A stretch of DNA of 64,000 nt, from contig CACJZT010000002.1 in assembly GCA_902598015.1 (NCBI GenBank), positions 120,199 through 184,198 on the forward strand, given 5' to 3'. The translations under genes were made by a program, and so were the position numbers. The stretch comes from an uncultured Pelagibacteraceae bacterium. Lineage in GTDB: Bacteria > Pseudomonadota > Alphaproteobacteria > Pelagibacterales > Pelagibacteraceae. Each line of letters opens with the position of its first letter. Position 1 is the stretch's first letter. Below are positions 1-9,725 of this stretch, one piece after another. The notes beneath the pieces were generated by a model. It was not told the DNA's origin and searched no databases. It was given only the letters and a program-made list of their open reading frames with translations.

Positions 1-378
1 CAAAAGAAATTAATGGAAAATAAAAAAATTGAAATAATTTGGGACTCTGTTGTTGATGAAGTTATTGGGGATAATGATCCTAAAAATGTAACTGGATTAA
101 AAATTAAAAATGTTAAGACAAATAAAGTAGATGAACTAAAAATTGATGGATTGTTCATAGCTATAGGACATGATCCAGCAACCTCATTATTTAAAGACCA
201 ACTAGAAATGGATAAAGAAGGATATTTAGTAACAAAGAATGATTCGACAGAAACAAATATTCCAGGTGTATTCGCCGCTGGAGATGTAAAAGATAAAATA
301 TTTAGACAAGCGGTAACAGCGGCCGGAATGGGATGTATGGCTGCTTTAGAGGCAGAAAAGTTTCTCTCCCACGATTGA
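1..378 (+). CDS. trxB: Thioredoxin-disulfide reductase, C-terminal fragment
   Basis: The reading frame is open from base 1, so this is the 3' part of a gene that starts outside the window; the Met at base 13 is internal. The fragment matches the C-terminal part of low-molecular-weight thioredoxin reductases (NADPH-dependent reduction of thioredoxin). Visible are the AIGHDPAT segment and the FAD-binding end motif GVFAAGDV followed by QAVTAAGMGCMAA. The redox-active CxxC lies in the missing part. Recall, not sequence: in cultured Pelagibacter the proteorhodopsin gene was reported next to ferredoxin and trxB, so the flank just upstream may hold it. Confidence 0.93.
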   Translation, partial: QKKLMENKKIEIIWDSVVDEVIGDNDPKNVTGLKIKNVKTNKVDELKIDGLFIAIGHDPATSLFKDQLEMDKEGYLVTKNDSTETNIPGVFAAGDVKDKIFRQAVTAAGMGCMAALEAEKFLSHD

Positions 379-437
379 TTATATTCCAATAAATTTGATC
401 TAGAATAAATATTTGAATTAAATTATAAATTAATTAG

Positions 438-812
438 ATGGAAAATATAGTAAAACAAATCCAGCTTGTAGCGTTAGTAATCATTTTGGTTAGTACAGTG
501 ATTGCTTTTGGACAAGAGATGTATCAGATGATACTAGTGCAAAGGGTTACTTTAGCTGATCTTCTTTTACTTTTTCTATATCTTGAAGTGCTTGCAATGG
601 TTAGAGTTTTTTGGGAGAGCCAATCAATTCAAATTACACTGCCATTATTTATTGCCATAACTGCACTTGCTAGATTTATTATTTTACAAGGAAAATCTCT
701 AAATCCAGAGATATTACTGTATGAAGCTGGTGCAATTGTTTTAATTGCTTTAGCAATTGTAATTTTAAGATTTAGAAATTCTTCTCTAATTGGACTAAAT
801 AAAAAAAAATAG
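438..812 (+). CDS. PsiE-like phosphate-starvation-inducible family membrane protein
   Basis: A 124-aa protein with four hydrophobic segments (about residues 7-27, 38-58, 64-84 and 95-112) and a basic C-terminus ending in KKK. The pattern, including a Glu/Arg-bearing stretch around LYLEVLAMVRVFWES, resembles the PsiE (YjbA) family of small inner-membrane proteins. The family's biochemical role is unknown; the name comes from phosphate-starvation induction in E. coli. It lies 59 nt after trxB and converges on aspC with only 2 nt between stop codons. No Pho box was recognised upstream. Function here is inference from family resemblance. Confidence 0.6.
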   Translation: MENIVKQIQLVALVIILVSTVIAFGQEMYQMILVQRVTLADLLLLFLYLEVLAMVRVFWESQSIQITLPLFIAITALARFIILQGKSLNPEILLYEAGAIVLIALAIVILRFRNSSLIGLNKKK

Positions 813-814
813 GT

Positions 815-2002
815 TTATCCTAAATCCTCACAAAACTTTTTAATTCTAGACATTGCTATTTTAAGTTTTGCCATTGAAGTTGCATATGAAATTCTAAAAT
901 ATCCATCTAAACCAAATGCTGAGCCTTGAACAGCGGCAACATTTTGTTTTTCTAAAAGCTTTTGGACAAAATCAGTATCTTTTTTAAGTTTAGTTCTTTT
1001 ATTTAAAAGTTTTTTACAATTTGGAAATACGTAAAATGCACCATTAGGTTTCAAGCAGCTAATACCATCAATATTATTTAAACTTTTTACAACAAAATCT
1101 CTTCTTTCTTTAAATGATTTTGCTCTTTTCTTAATAAAGTCTTGTTTTCCATTTAAAGCTTCAACAGCTGCTGCTTGACTAATTGATGATGGATTCGAAG
1201 TAGACTGAGACTGAATTTTTCTAATTGCAGAAATTATTTCTTTTGGTCCAGCCGCATAACCAATCCTCCAACCAGTCATTGCATAAGATTTACTCACTCC
1301 ATTCATTGTTAATGTTCGAGATTTTAATTTTGAAATTTGAGCAATAGTAAAAAATTTAAAATTATCATATTTAACATGCTCATAAATATCGTCGCTCAAA
1401 ATGTGAACTTTTTTGTTTTTTATTAAAACCTTTGCTAATTTTTGAATTTCTGATTTGCTGTATCCAGATCCAGTTGGATTAGATGGTGAGTTAAGGATTA
1501 TCCACTTCGTTCTTTTTGTAATTGCAGCTTTTAATTTTGCAGGTGTAATTTTAAATCCATCTTTTTCATCACATTTTACTATTTTTGGTTTTCCTCCTGC
1601 TAAGAGAACCATATCCGGATATGAAACCCAGAATGGAGCAGGAATAATAACTTCATCTCCTTTATTTAAAGTTGCCATAAAAGTGTTATAGAGAACTTGT
1701 TTCCCTCCAGTTCCAACTGTGATTTCATCTAGTTTATAATTTAGTTTATTTTCTCTTTTAAATTTTTTTAAAATTGCTTTTTTTAATGCTGGAGTTCCAT
1801 CAACTGCTGTATACTTTGTATCTCCGTCTCTTATTGCTTTAATAGCTGCATTTTTAACATTGATAGGAGTATCAAAATCTGGTTCCCCTGCCCCAAGTCC
1901 AACTACATCTTTTCCTGCAGCTCTTAATTCTCTTGCCTTTTGAGTAACTGCAATAGTTGGGGATGGTTTAATTCTTTTTAAATTATTAGATATTATGCTC
2001 AT
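815..2002 (-). CDS. aspC: Aspartate aminotransferase, class I PLP-dependent
   Basis: This 395-aa protein has the normal length of subgroup I-gamma aspartate aminotransferases, which interconvert aspartate/2-oxoglutarate and oxaloacetate/glutamate in the cytoplasm. Visible are the substrate-loop GLGAGEPDFDTP near the N-terminus, the NSPSNPTG motif (about 171-178), the SDDIYEH segment and the PLP-binding lysine at about K238 in GVSKSYAMTGWRIGY. It is divergent from uvrB with a 36-nt gap and convergent with the PsiE-like gene. A closely related aromatic or broad-specificity aminotransferase is possible, since specificity cannot be read from these motifs. Confidence 0.93.
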   Translation of the reverse strand: MSIISNNLKRIKPSPTIAVTQKARELRAAGKDVVGLGAGEPDFDTPINVKNAAIKAIRDGDTKYTAVDGTPALKKAILKKFKRENKLNYKLDEITVGTGGKQVLYNTFMATLNKGDEVIIPAPFWVSYPDMVLLAGGKPKIVKCDEKDGFKITPAKLKAAITKRTKWIILNSPSNPTGSGYSKSEIQKLAKVLIKNKKVHILSDDIYEHVKYDNFKFFTIAQISKLKSRTLTMNGVSKSYAMTGWRIGYAAGPKEIISAIRKIQSQSTSNPSSISQAAAVEALNGKQDFIKKRAKSFKERRDFVVKSLNNIDGISCLKPNGAFYVFPNCKKLLNKRTKLKKDTDFVQKLLEKQNVAAVQGSAFGLDGYFRISYATSMAKLKIAMSRIKKFCEDLG

Positions 2003-2038
2003 TGAATTATGAAATTATTCAATTACGTTGTTTAATAT

Positions 2039-4213
2039 ATGGAGAATACATATCAAGACCTAATTACAGACATTCAGAGTAAAAACCCAAAAATCGGTGG
2101 AAAACTCGAAGGTGGAAAAAAATTCAAAATAAAGTCAGATTTTACCCCGGCTGGTGACCAGCCAGATGCAATTAAAAGGCTTGTTCAAGGAGCTAAAAAA
2201 AATGAGTTTAATCAAGTATTATTAGGAGTAACTGGATCTGGAAAAACTTTTACAATGGCAAAAGTTATAGAAGCTACAAATAGACCAGCATTAATATTGG
2301 CACCAAATAAAACTTTGGCAGCTCAACTTTACGGTGAGATGAAAACTTTTTTTCCAGATAATGCTGTTGAGTATTTTGTATCTTACTATGATTATTACAC
2401 TCCAGAAGCTTACGTACCAAGATCAGACACATACATCGAAAAAGAAGCATCAATAAACGAACAGATTGATAGAATGAGACACTCAGCAACGAGATCTCTT
2501 CTTGAAAGAGACGATGTTTTAATTGTTGCAAGTGTTTCCTGTATTTATGGTTTGGGGTCAGTAGAAGCTTACAGCAAAATGACTTTAACTCTTCAGAAAA
2601 ACTATGAATATAATAGGGAACAAATAATAAAATCTCTTGTTGCTCTTCAGTATAAGAGAAATGATCAAAATTTTTTTAGAGGAACATTTAGGGCAAGGGG
2701 AGAATATTTAGAAATATTTCCATCTCATCTGGAGGATAGAGCATGGAGACTAAGTTTATTTGGTGATAAACTTGAGAAGATTGAGGAATTTGATCCTTTG
2801 ACAGGAGATCAGGTTAGAGATCTTAGTCTAGTAAAAGTTTATGCTAATTCTCATTACATCACTCCTAAACCAACTGTAGAACAAGCAATTATAAAAATAA
2901 GAAAAGAATTAGAGGAAACTTTAAAAAAACACAAAGCTGAAAACAAGTTATTGGAGGCGCAACGATTAGAGGAGAGAACTAAATTTGATTTAGAAATGAT
3001 TGAAGCAACTGGATCTTGTGCAGGAATTGAAAATTATTCAAGATTTTTATCTGGTAGAAAACCAGGAGAGCCTCCACCTACTCTTTTTGAATATTTTCCT
3101 GATAACACATTAGTTTTTGTAGATGAGTCTCATGTTACAGTTCCCCAACTTAATGGGATGTTTAAGGGAGATAGATCTAGAAAAAGCACATTAGCTGAGT
3201 ACGGTTTTAGATTGCCATCTTGCATGGATAACAGACCTTTAAAATTTGAAGAGTGGGATTTGATGAGAACACAAACTGTATTTGTTTCAGCAACTCCTGG
3301 ACCGTGGGAGTTAGAACAAACGAAAGGCAAGTTTATTGATCAGGTAATAAGACCTACAGGATTAATAGATCCACCAGTTGAGATTAGACCAGCAAAAAAT
3401 CAAGTAGACGACCTTATGCATGAATGCAAAAAAGTAGTTGAGAATAATTATAGAGTTTTGGTTACAACACTTACAAAAAAAATGGCAGAGGATTTAACCG
3501 AGTATCTTCATGAAAATGGGATAAAAGTAAGATACCTTCATTCTGATATAGATACACTTGAGAGAATAGAGATTATGAGAGATCTTAGAATGGGTGTATT
3601 TGATGTTCTTGTTGGAATAAATTTATTAAGAGAAGGTTTAGATATTCCAGAATGTGCATTAGTTGGAATACTAGATGCTGATAAGGAAGGATTTTTGCGA
3701 TCAGAGACTTCACTAATTCAAACAATAGGAAGAGCTGCAAGAAACGTAGATGGAAAAGTTATTCTTTATGCCGATAAAGAAACCAAAAGTATAAAGAAAG
3801 CAATTAAAGAAACTGAGAGACGAAGAAAGATTCAATTAGAGTACAATAAGAAAAATAAAATCGATGCTAAATCTGTAAAAAAAGAAATAAGTGATATTTT
3901 AGAAAGTGTTTACGAGAAAGATTACGTCAAAATAAGCGAAGGTTCCAATATTGGTGGTAACCTTAAAAAACATTTAAAAGGATTAGACAAAAAGATGAAG
4001 GAAGCTGCATCTAATCTGGAATTTGAAGAAGCTGCTAAAATTAGAGATGAAATGAGAAAACTTCAAAGTACCGAATTAGAAATTACTTTAAACCCTAAGA
4101 TTAGACAGTACGATGTTAAAAATAAAATTTATCCCAAAGGTAGATCTACATTGGGTATGCCAGGAACAAGGGTTACAAAAAAAAGAGATAAAAAATGGAA
4201 GCACGGAAGATAA
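2039..4213 (+). CDS. uvrB: Excinuclease ABC subunit UvrB
   Basis: UvrB is the damage-verifying helicase-like subunit of nucleotide excision repair; it receives DNA from UvrA and recruits UvrC. The 724-aa product has Walker A GVTGSGKT at about residues 63-70, the beta-hairpin region [10 protein letters not shown], the Walker B-like FVDESH, helicase motifs QTIGRAARN, and a C-terminal UVR motif ([13 protein letters not shown]) that contacts UvrC. The C-terminus is basic. The stop overlaps the start of the next gene by 19 nt, so the downstream cluster is probably cotranscribed. No recognisable alphaproteobacterial LexA box (GTTC-N7-GTTC) is present in the 36-nt upstream gap. Confidence 0.98.
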   Translation: MENTYQDLITDIQSKNPKIGGKLEGGKKFKIKSDFTPAGDQPDAIKRLVQGAKKNEFNQVLLGVTGSGKTFTMAKVIEATNRPALILAPNKTLAAQLYGEMKTFFPDNAVEYFVSYYDYYTPEAYVPRSDTYIEKEASINEQIDRMRHSATRSLLERDDVLIVASVSCIYGLGSVEAYSKMTLTLQKNYEYNREQIIKSLVALQYKRNDQNFFRGTFRARGEYLEIFPSHLEDRAWRLSLFGDKLEKIEEFDPLTGDQVRDLSLVKVYANSHYITPKPTVEQAIIKIRKELEETLKKHKAENKLLEAQRLEERTKFDLEMIEATGSCAGIENYSRFLSGRKPGEPPPTLFEYFPDNTLVFVDESHVTVPQLNGMFKGDRSRKSTLAEYGFRLPSCMDNRPLKFEEWDLMRTQTVFVSATPGPWELEQTKGKFIDQVIRPTGLIDPPVEIRPAKNQVDDLMHECKKVVENNYRVLVTTLTKKMAEDLTEYLHENGIKVRYLHSDIDTLERIEIMRDLRMGVFDVLVGINLLREGLDIPECALVGILDADKEGFLRSETSLIQTIGRAARNVDGKVILYADKETKSIKKAIKETERRRKIQLEYNKKNKIDAKSVKKEISDILESVYEKDYVKISEGSNIGGNLKKHLKGLDKKMKEAASNLEFEEAAKIRDEMRKLQSTELEITLNPKIRQYDVKNKIYPKGRSTLGMPGTRVTKKRDKKWKHGR

Positions 4214-4950
4214 TAATTACTGGAGCAGCAACTCGAATGGGAGCTGCCATAGCTAAAAAATTATCTGGACCTAATATTGAAATTGTTATCCATTATAACA
4301 AATCTAGATCCAAAGCAGAAAATCTTAAAAAAGATTTAACTAAAAGTGGTACAAAAATTTATTTAGCAAAAGCAGATTTAACTAAAGAAAAAGAAATAGA
4401 AAGAATGCTTAAATTTTCAAAATCAAAGTTGAAGTATTTTGATTGTTTAATTAATAATGCTTCATTATTTGAGAACGATAAACTTGAAAATATCACAACA
4501 AAAAGTTGGGAAAGCCATTTAAAAGCGAATTTAAAAGCACCAGCTTTATTATCAAAGGGTTTTGCTAAAAATATTAGAGGCAAAAACAATAATATTATTA
4601 ATATAATTGACCAAAGAGTATTCAAGTTAACTCCATATTTTTTTTCATATACATTAAGTAAATCTGGTCTTTACACTTTAACCAAAACAAGCGCTATGAG
4701 TCTTGCCCCAAATATTAGAGTGAATGGAATTGCTCCAGGTCCAACTATTAAAAATAAAAGACAGTCTGACAAGCACTTTAAAAAACAATACATGGCAACA
4801 CCTCTTAAAAAACAGACAGATGTTGAAGAAATCTGCAATGCTGTTGACTTTTTTATTAAAAATAGATCTATTACAGGTCAAGTTTTAGCAATTGATAGTG
4901 GCCAAAACTTAAACTGGCAAACTCCAGACGTAATGGGTGGTAAGGAATGA
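4195..4950 (+). CDS. SDR-family pteridine reductase-like protein (FolM/PTR1 type)
   Basis: A 251-aa short-chain dehydrogenase/reductase. The cofactor loop reads TGAATRMG (9-16), the TGxxxRxG form found in PTR1/FolM pteridine reductases, and NNAS follows at 87-90. The usual catalytic Ser is replaced by D139, with Y152 and K156; the D-13-Y-4-K spacing is the same as in PTR1 (D181/Y194/K198 in Leishmania). This suggests reduction of dihydropterin or dihydrofolate. Two genes downstream is folB, which supports a pteridine/folate role. It overlaps uvrB by 19 nt and the next gene by 4 nt (ATGA). Exact substrate is inference. Confidence 0.8.
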   Translation: MEARKIIITGAATRMGAAIAKKLSGPNIEIVIHYNKSRSKAENLKKDLTKSGTKIYLAKADLTKEKEIERMLKFSKSKLKYFDCLINNASLFENDKLENITTKSWESHLKANLKAPALLSKGFAKNIRGKNNNIINIIDQRVFKLTPYFFSYTLSKSGLYTLTKTSAMSLAPNIRVNGIAPGPTIKNKRQSDKHFKKQYMATPLKKQTDVEEICNAVDFFIKNRSITGQVLAIDSGQNLNWQTPDVMGGKE

Positions 4951-5957
4951 AAAAATTAATACTTACAATTTCAATATTTTTTACATTAATTTCTTTAGCA
5001 GAAGCTAGAGAATGTAGATCTGGAGATATCAAGGGAGACGCATTTATTTATAGTGATGGAAAAAAAGTAACTGTAATAAAAGGAACTGATATTCCAAATC
5101 CAGAAAATAAAATCATAATGATCTATAATACAGGAGGATGGACAGTCAAAAAGAAATGGGGAGAATGTAAAGATTTTCTTCCAAAGTATTTAGGTCAAAT
5201 ATCAGGAACTAAAATTAAAGGTAAAGAACTGGTTTTAATGCTTAATAGAAGGTTACATAAAGCAGGTGGAGATGATGGATATGGTTGTGCGTGGAAATTG
5301 AAAGGTGCATTTCACAAACCTTGGTATGATTGTATTTTAGAAAATTGGGGAATAAGTAAAAGAGTCGATGTAAATAAAGAAATAATTGATGAATTAGTTT
5401 CAAAAGGAACTCCAAGAAATCAAATATTTATGTCTGGATTGTCTTGCGGAGGTATTGATACACTTAGACACAAAGGTCTTTATCCAGAGGACTTTAATGC
5501 AACTATTTCCTTCATGCCTAATTGTTGGGATAGAAATCCAAACACTCCAATTAGAAAAATGCAAATTGACGAACTGAAAAGTTTTAAAAGAATTGATGCT
5601 CTAGTTTTTCATAGCCCCGTGGACGGTGAGGGAGATTGGCGTAGCAATAGTGTCTGGATGAAAAAAGATTTAGGAAATATCCCGGGTATAAAATGGATTG
5701 ATACACCTGGTCACACAAATAGAAAAATTTTTGTCAATGGAAAAGATTGTAAAGTTAGAGAGAAAATGAAAGGAGGATGGGAAGAAGCTTGGCCAGAAGG
5801 TAAAGAAAAACTAACAAGTGAAAAAAAATTTGTAGTTCTTGATAAGAAATTAAAGAAAGAAATGAAAAAGAGTGCTGCAGGCCATCAACTTGTTAAATAT
5901 AGCTGTTTTAGTTATTACCATCCAGAAATTATTAAATTTATAGAATCTAGAATGTAA
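4947..5957 (+). CDS. Secreted protein of unknown function with alpha/beta-hydrolase-like GxSxG motif
   Basis: I do not recognise this 336-aa protein with a named family. It begins with a Sec-type signal peptide ([20 protein letters not shown], cleavage likely after about residue 20), so the mature protein is probably periplasmic. Around residue 166 is GLSCGG, a GxSxG nucleophile-elbow-like motif after a hydrophobic strand (QIFMSG). A later FHSPVDGEGDW (D226) and AGHQ (H313) or YYHPE (H325) could supply acid and base of a triad. About nine cysteines suggest disulfides. It sits by ATGA overlap between the SDR and folB, an odd place for an exported hydrolase. Hydrolase activity is inference. Confidence 0.7.
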   Translation: MKKLILTISIFFTLISLAEARECRSGDIKGDAFIYSDGKKVTVIKGTDIPNPENKIIMIYNTGGWTVKKKWGECKDFLPKYLGQISGTKIKGKELVLMLNRRLHKAGGDDGYGCAWKLKGAFHKPWYDCILENWGISKRVDVNKEIIDELVSKGTPRNQIFMSGLSCGGIDTLRHKGLYPEDFNATISFMPNCWDRNPNTPIRKMQIDELKSFKRIDALVFHSPVDGEGDWRSNSVWMKKDLGNIPGIKWIDTPGHTNRKIFVNGKDCKVREKMKGGWEEAWPEGKEKLTSEKKFVVLDKKLKKEMKKSAAGHQLVKYSCFSYYHPEIIKFIESRM

Positions 5958-5959
5958 AT

Positions 5960-6385
5960 ATGAAAAAAAATAATCTCAAAGTTGTAAAAATAGATAAAAA
6001 TAAAAGTTTATTTAACTATGAAAAGAAGGTCTTAATAAAAGAATTAGTGTTAGATTTAAAACTTGGTTATTTTGATTTTGAAAAAGAAAAGCCTCAAAAA
6101 GTAAAATTTAATTTAGAAGTAAATTATCAAGATAAACAGCCATCGAATGATAAAGATATTAAATCGATAGTTAACTATGCTAAAATAGTAAAATTAATAA
6201 AAAAACTAGTAAAAAACAAACATTACAATTTTCTTGAAACATTGGCAGAAGATGTTTTTGATGAGCTATTCAAAGATAAAAGAATAGATAAAATTACTCT
6301 TCAAATCGAAAAATTAGAAATAATGAAGGATTGCAGCTCTGTTGGGATCCAAATTTCTAAAAAAAGAAGCCATGATCAGCTCTGA
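5960..6385 (+). CDS. folB: Dihydroneopterin aldolase family protein
   Basis: FolB converts 7,8-dihydroneopterin to 6-hydroxymethyl-dihydropterin and glycolaldehyde in folate synthesis. The 141-aa protein carries the family core from about residue 26 onward: a [22 protein letters not shown]-like strand-turn segment, [23 protein letters not shown], and a C-terminal SVGIQISK strand. It is roughly 20-25 residues longer than typical at the N-terminus. It begins 2 nt after the secreted protein and overlaps uvrC by 14 nt. A dihydromonapterin/dihydroneopterin epimerase-like activity cannot be excluded by sequence alone. Confidence 0.85.
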   Translation: MKKNNLKVVKIDKNKSLFNYEKKVLIKELVLDLKLGYFDFEKEKPQKVKFNLEVNYQDKQPSNDKDIKSIVNYAKIVKLIKKLVKNKHYNFLETLAEDVFDELFKDKRIDKITLQIEKLEIMKDCSSVGIQISKKRSHDQL

Positions 6386-8207
6386 TATAGGTAAAGAAGT
6401 AATTAAAAAAGAATTGCCCTTGGTTCCTAAGTTGCCAGGTGTTTATAGGATGCTAAATTTAAAAGGAGAAATTCTTTATGTGGGTAAAGCAAAAAACCTT
6501 CCAAACAGACTTAAAAGTTATGTATCAGAGAAAAATCATATCATTAGGACTGAGAGAATGCTCTCTCAAACAAAAAGACTCGAAATTACTACTACTTCAA
6601 ATGAAAGTGAGGCTTTACTTTTAGAGGCAAATTTAATTAAAAAGTTTAAACCAAAATTTAATATTTTACTAAGAGATGATAAATCCTTTCCTTTTATTTT
6701 TATAGGCGACAAAGATAAATGGCCACAAATCAAAAGGCACAGAGGGAAAAAAGGCAAAGAAGGATTTTATTTTGGACCATTTGCATCAGCTGGATCTGCA
6801 AATTGGACTATAAAAATGATCCAAAAAATATTTCATCTTAGAATTTGTGATGACACTGTTTTCAAAAACAGAGAAAGGCCCTGCATACTTTATCAAATTA
6901 AAAGGTGCTCAGGACCTTGCGTTGGTTACGTAACTGAGAGTGATTATAAACAAACTGTTGATGATGCAATTGAGTTTGTGTCAGGCAAATCTAGAAAAAT
7001 TCAGAAAAGCTTATCTAATCAAATGGAAAAGGCTAGTGAGGATTTAGACTTTGAAAAAGCAGCAATATTAAGAGATCGAATTAAATCATTAAATATTATC
7101 CAATCTTCTCAGAGAATTAATGAAGCAAATTTAGTCGAAGCAGATGTTATCGCGGGATATAAAGAGTCTGGAAAAACTTGTATTCAAGTTTTTTTTTATA
7201 GGTCAAAACAAAATTGGGGTAATCAAGCTTTTTTTCCAAAGCATGATCCAGAAGAAAATTTAAGTGATATCATTAATTCTTTTGTATCTCAATTTTATGA
7301 AAATAAAAGTGTGCCATCTTCAATAATTTTATCAAATGAAATTAAAGAGAAAGAATTAATTGAAAAAACACTTACACAAAAAGAAGGTAAACAAATCGCA
7401 ATTACTGTTGCAAAAAAAGGGACAAAACTAAAAGTTATTAATCAAGCAATAAATAATGCAAAAGATAGTTTGAATAGAAAACTTTATGAGAGTCAGAATA
7501 ATAGAGATCTTTTTGATGCAGTATCAAAAAAATTCAATCTTGAAACTAATATTAATTTAGTCGAGGTTTACGATAATAGCCATATTCAAGGCACAAATAG
7601 TGTGGGCGCTTTAATTACTTATAGCGATGAAGGGTTTGTTAAAAAAAGGTATAGAAAATTCAATATAAAAATTCAAAAAAATGCTCAAGATGATTATGGA
7701 ATGATGAAAGAAGTTCTTAACAGAAGATTTAAAAGAGCAGTTCAAGAGAAAGATAACTATTTAACTTTCCCTGATTTAGTTTTAATTGATGGAGGGAAAG
7801 GTCAATATTCAGTGGCAAGAGAAGCGATGAATGAACTTGGTCTACATGAAATTCCTATTATTGCAATAGCGAAGGGTAAAATGAGAAATAGTGGGAATGA
7901 AACATTTTTTCATAATGGAAAAGAGTTCAAATTTGAAAAAAATGATCCAACATTATTCTTTTTACAAAGATTAAGAGATGAGTCTCATCGATTTGCTATA
8001 AGTGCCCATAGAGCAAAAAGGAAAAAAGGTATAAGCAAATCATTATTAGATCAAATTGATGGTATTGGATCTATCAGAAAAAGGGCATTATTAAATCATT
8101 TTGGTTCGGCTAGAGCTGTGGAATCAGCTAGTTTAGATGAAATAAAATCAGTTGATGGAGTTGAGGAAAAAGTTGCAAAAAAAATATATAACTTCTTTCA
8201 CGAATGA
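6372..8207 (+). CDS. uvrC: Excinuclease ABC subunit UvrC
   Basis: UvrC makes the dual incisions in nucleotide excision repair. The protein has an N-terminal GIY-YIG nuclease domain ([20 protein letters not shown]), a Cys-rich [17 protein letters not shown] segment, a UVR motif ([13 protein letters not shown]) that binds UvrB, the RNase H-like nuclease half ([20 protein letters not shown]) and a C-terminal helix-hairpin-helix region. The ORF track starts at a TTG at 6342; I prefer the ATG at 6372 (611 aa), which overlaps folB by 14 nt. uvrB and uvrC flank three non-repair genes, so the run may co-express repair and pteridine functions. Confidence 0.96.
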   Translation: MISSDIGKEVIKKELPLVPKLPGVYRMLNLKGEILYVGKAKNLPNRLKSYVSEKNHIIRTERMLSQTKRLEITTTSNESEALLLEANLIKKFKPKFNILLRDDKSFPFIFIGDKDKWPQIKRHRGKKGKEGFYFGPFASAGSANWTIKMIQKIFHLRICDDTVFKNRERPCILYQIKRCSGPCVGYVTESDYKQTVDDAIEFVSGKSRKIQKSLSNQMEKASEDLDFEKAAILRDRIKSLNIIQSSQRINEANLVEADVIAGYKESGKTCIQVFFYRSKQNWGNQAFFPKHDPEENLSDIINSFVSQFYENKSVPSSIILSNEIKEKELIEKTLTQKEGKQIAITVAKKGTKLKVINQAINNAKDSLNRKLYESQNNRDLFDAVSKKFNLETNINLVEVYDNSHIQGTNSVGALITYSDEGFVKKRYRKFNIKIQKNAQDDYGMMKEVLNRRFKRAVQEKDNYLTFPDLVLIDGGKGQYSVAREAMNELGLHEIPIIAIAKGKMRNSGNETFFHNGKEFKFEKNDPTLFFLQRLRDESHRFAISAHRAKRKKGISKSLLDQIDGIGSIRKRALLNHFGSARAVESASLDEIKSVDGVEEKVAKKIYNFFHE

Positions 8208-8788
8208 AATTTAAAATACCTAATTATTTAACAATTGGACGAATAATAATTGTTCCAATATTTGTTTTTACATTCTACCTTCCTGGATTTTATGGAGACG
8301 TTATACCATTTGCTCTTTTTTTAATTGCCTCATTTACAGATTTTTTAGATGGCCTTTTAGCGAGGATGTTTAAAGAAGAGTCTAAACTTGGTGAACTTTT
8401 AGATCCTATTGCAGATAAAATTATTGTTGCAACAGCGTTAATTTTGTTAGTTATGGACCAAACAATAAAAAATTACGAAGTTATTGCAGCTATTATAATT
8501 CTTACAAGGGAAATACTAATTTCAGGTTTAAGAGAATTTCTAGCGAAAGGAAAAATAAAGCTTCCAGTTTCTAATTTAGCAAAACTTAAAACATTCTTGC
8601 AGATGTTTTCGATAGCAATACTTCTAACTGGGGAAACAGGAAATAAATTAATAAATTTTCAAGATTATAATGCTCAAACAATTGGCATTATTATTTTATG
8701 GCTATCTGCGTTTTTAACGCTCTATACTGGATATGATTATCTTAGAAAAGGAATAGACCATGCAATATCTGAAGATAACAAGGATTAG
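8204..8788 (+). CDS. pgsA: CDP-diacylglycerol--glycerol-3-phosphate 3-phosphatidyltransferase
   Basis: PgsA commits CDP-diacylglycerol to phosphatidylglycerol synthesis at the inner membrane. The 194-aa length is normal. The CDP-alcohol phosphotransferase signature DGx2ARx8Gx3Dx3D is seen in [19 protein letters not shown] followed by PIAD, early in the protein, and several hydrophobic segments follow. The start overlaps the uvrC stop by 4 nt (ATGA), and the stop overlaps that of ilvE by 4 nt on the opposite strand. uvrC-pgsA is a common bacterial gene pair. Confidence 0.93.
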   Translation: MKFKIPNYLTIGRIIIVPIFVFTFYLPGFYGDVIPFALFLIASFTDFLDGLLARMFKEESKLGELLDPIADKIIVATALILLVMDQTIKNYEVIAAIIILTREILISGLREFLAKGKIKLPVSNLAKLKTFLQMFSIAILLTGETGNKLINFQDYNAQTIGIIILWLSAFLTLYTGYDYLRKGIDHAISEDNKD

Positions 8789-8807
8789 GCAGCTTTTTTC
8801 TGTCTAA
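8785..8807. terminator. Possible stem-loop at the pgsA/ilvE convergent stops
   Basis: TTAGGCAG and CTGTCTAA form an 8-bp stem with one G-T pair around a 7-base loop (CTTTTTT). It sits exactly on the overlapping stop codons, so it is also the coding end of ilvE. There is no clear terminal T run, so a terminator role is speculative. Confidence 0.25.
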
Positions 8808-9666
8808 CCAACTGATCAAAACTTTTTGATAATCCTAATATAACATCACAAATTTTGTATTTGTGATCTGCAATGCTTGCAACAGGTGTTATTTCAGCTG
8901 CTGTACCAGTTAAGAAACATCCATCAAAATTACCTAGTTCATCTGGAGAAATTTTTCTTTCATGAACTTTAATATTTTTTGATTTGGCTAATTCAATTAC
9001 AGCTTGTCTTGTAATACCATTTAAAAAAGAATCTGGTGTTGGTGTATGTAATTCATTATTTTTATCTTTAAAAAAAATGTTTGCACTTGTTCCTTCTGCA
9101 ACATTGCCTTCAAAATCTAACATTAATGACTCTGAATACCCTTGTTGTTCAGCTTCGTGTTTTGAAAGAGTACAAATCATATATAATCCTGCTGCTTTTG
9201 CATCCCAAGGAATAGTATTTGGAGCTGGTCTTCGCCATTTAGAAATATTTAATCTTATTCCTTCAGCTTTTAATTTTGGATCAAAATATGCAGGCCATTC
9301 CCACGTAGCTATTGCTACATTAATTGTATTTTTCTGTGCAGACACTCCCATCATCTCACTTCCTCTCCACGCAAATGGTCTTACATATCCATTTTGAATA
9401 TTTTGAACCGCCACTATTTTTTTAGAAGCTTCATTTATTTCATTTTTTGTATAAGGAATATTAATGTCTAATCTTTTTGCAGAATAAAATAATCTATCTG
9501 TGTGCTCTTCTAACTTAAATATTTCTCCGTCGTATACTCTTTCACCTTCAAAAACTAAACTTGCATAATGAAGTCCGTGACTGATTACATGGCATTTTGC
9601 ATCTTGCCATTCAACAAGCTCATTATTGTACCAAATTTTTCCTGATCGTTTATCGAAAGGTATCAT
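8785..9666 (-). CDS. ilvE: Branched-chain amino acid aminotransferase
   Basis: This class IV PLP aminotransferase (293 aa) performs the last step of Leu, Ile and Val synthesis with glutamate as amino donor. Visible are GLHYASLVFEGERVYDG near residues 31-47, the PLP lysine at about K157 in IPWDAKAAGLY, and the class IV segment EGNVAEGTSANIFF. The LTGTAAEITPV motif near the C-terminus is also typical. A D-amino-acid transaminase is a class relative, but length and motifs fit the branched-chain enzyme. It is divergent from the MarR gene; gene order ilvE-marR-response regulator-kinase is familiar from alphaproteobacteria. Confidence 0.93.
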   Translation of the reverse strand: MIPFDKRSGKIWYNNELVEWQDAKCHVISHGLHYASLVFEGERVYDGEIFKLEEHTDRLFYSAKRLDINIPYTKNEINEASKKIVAVQNIQNGYVRPFAWRGSEMMGVSAQKNTINVAIATWEWPAYFDPKLKAEGIRLNISKWRRPAPNTIPWDAKAAGLYMICTLSKHEAEQQGYSESLMLDFEGNVAEGTSANIFFKDKNNELHTPTPDSFLNGITRQAVIELAKSKNIKVHERKISPDELGNFDGCFLTGTAAEITPVASIADHKYKICDVILGLSKSFDQLVRQKKAA

Positions 9667-9682
9667 TATTTAATTTTATAAA

Positions 9683-9711
9683 AAAATATATTTGTATATA
9701 TAATATGTCAA
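9683..9711 (-). promoter_or_regulatory. Candidate sigma-70 promoter of ilvE
   Basis: On the minus strand TTGACA (plus-strand 9706-9711), a perfect -35, is followed by a 17-base spacer and TATTTT (9683-9688) as -10. A transcript would start roughly 10 bases before the ilvE ATG. It lies inside the 59-nt gap shared with the divergent MarR gene, so the regulator could act on both. Confidence 0.5.
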
Positions 9712-9725
9712 TATAACTTACCAAT

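Noticed and set aside
2003-2038. LexA/SOS box upstream of uvrB
   Set aside because: No GTTC-N7-GTTC or E. coli-like CTG-N10-CAG was found in the 36-nt gap.
6342-6371. TTG start of uvrC in the ORF track
   Set aside because: An ATG at 6372 with an ordinary overlap gives the expected UvrC N-terminus; the extension [10 protein letters not shown] has no support.
8984-9397. 137-aa plus-strand ORF inside ilvE
   Set aside because: It is antisense to a well-supported ilvE and shows no family-like motifs; it is a shadow of the low-stop reverse frame.
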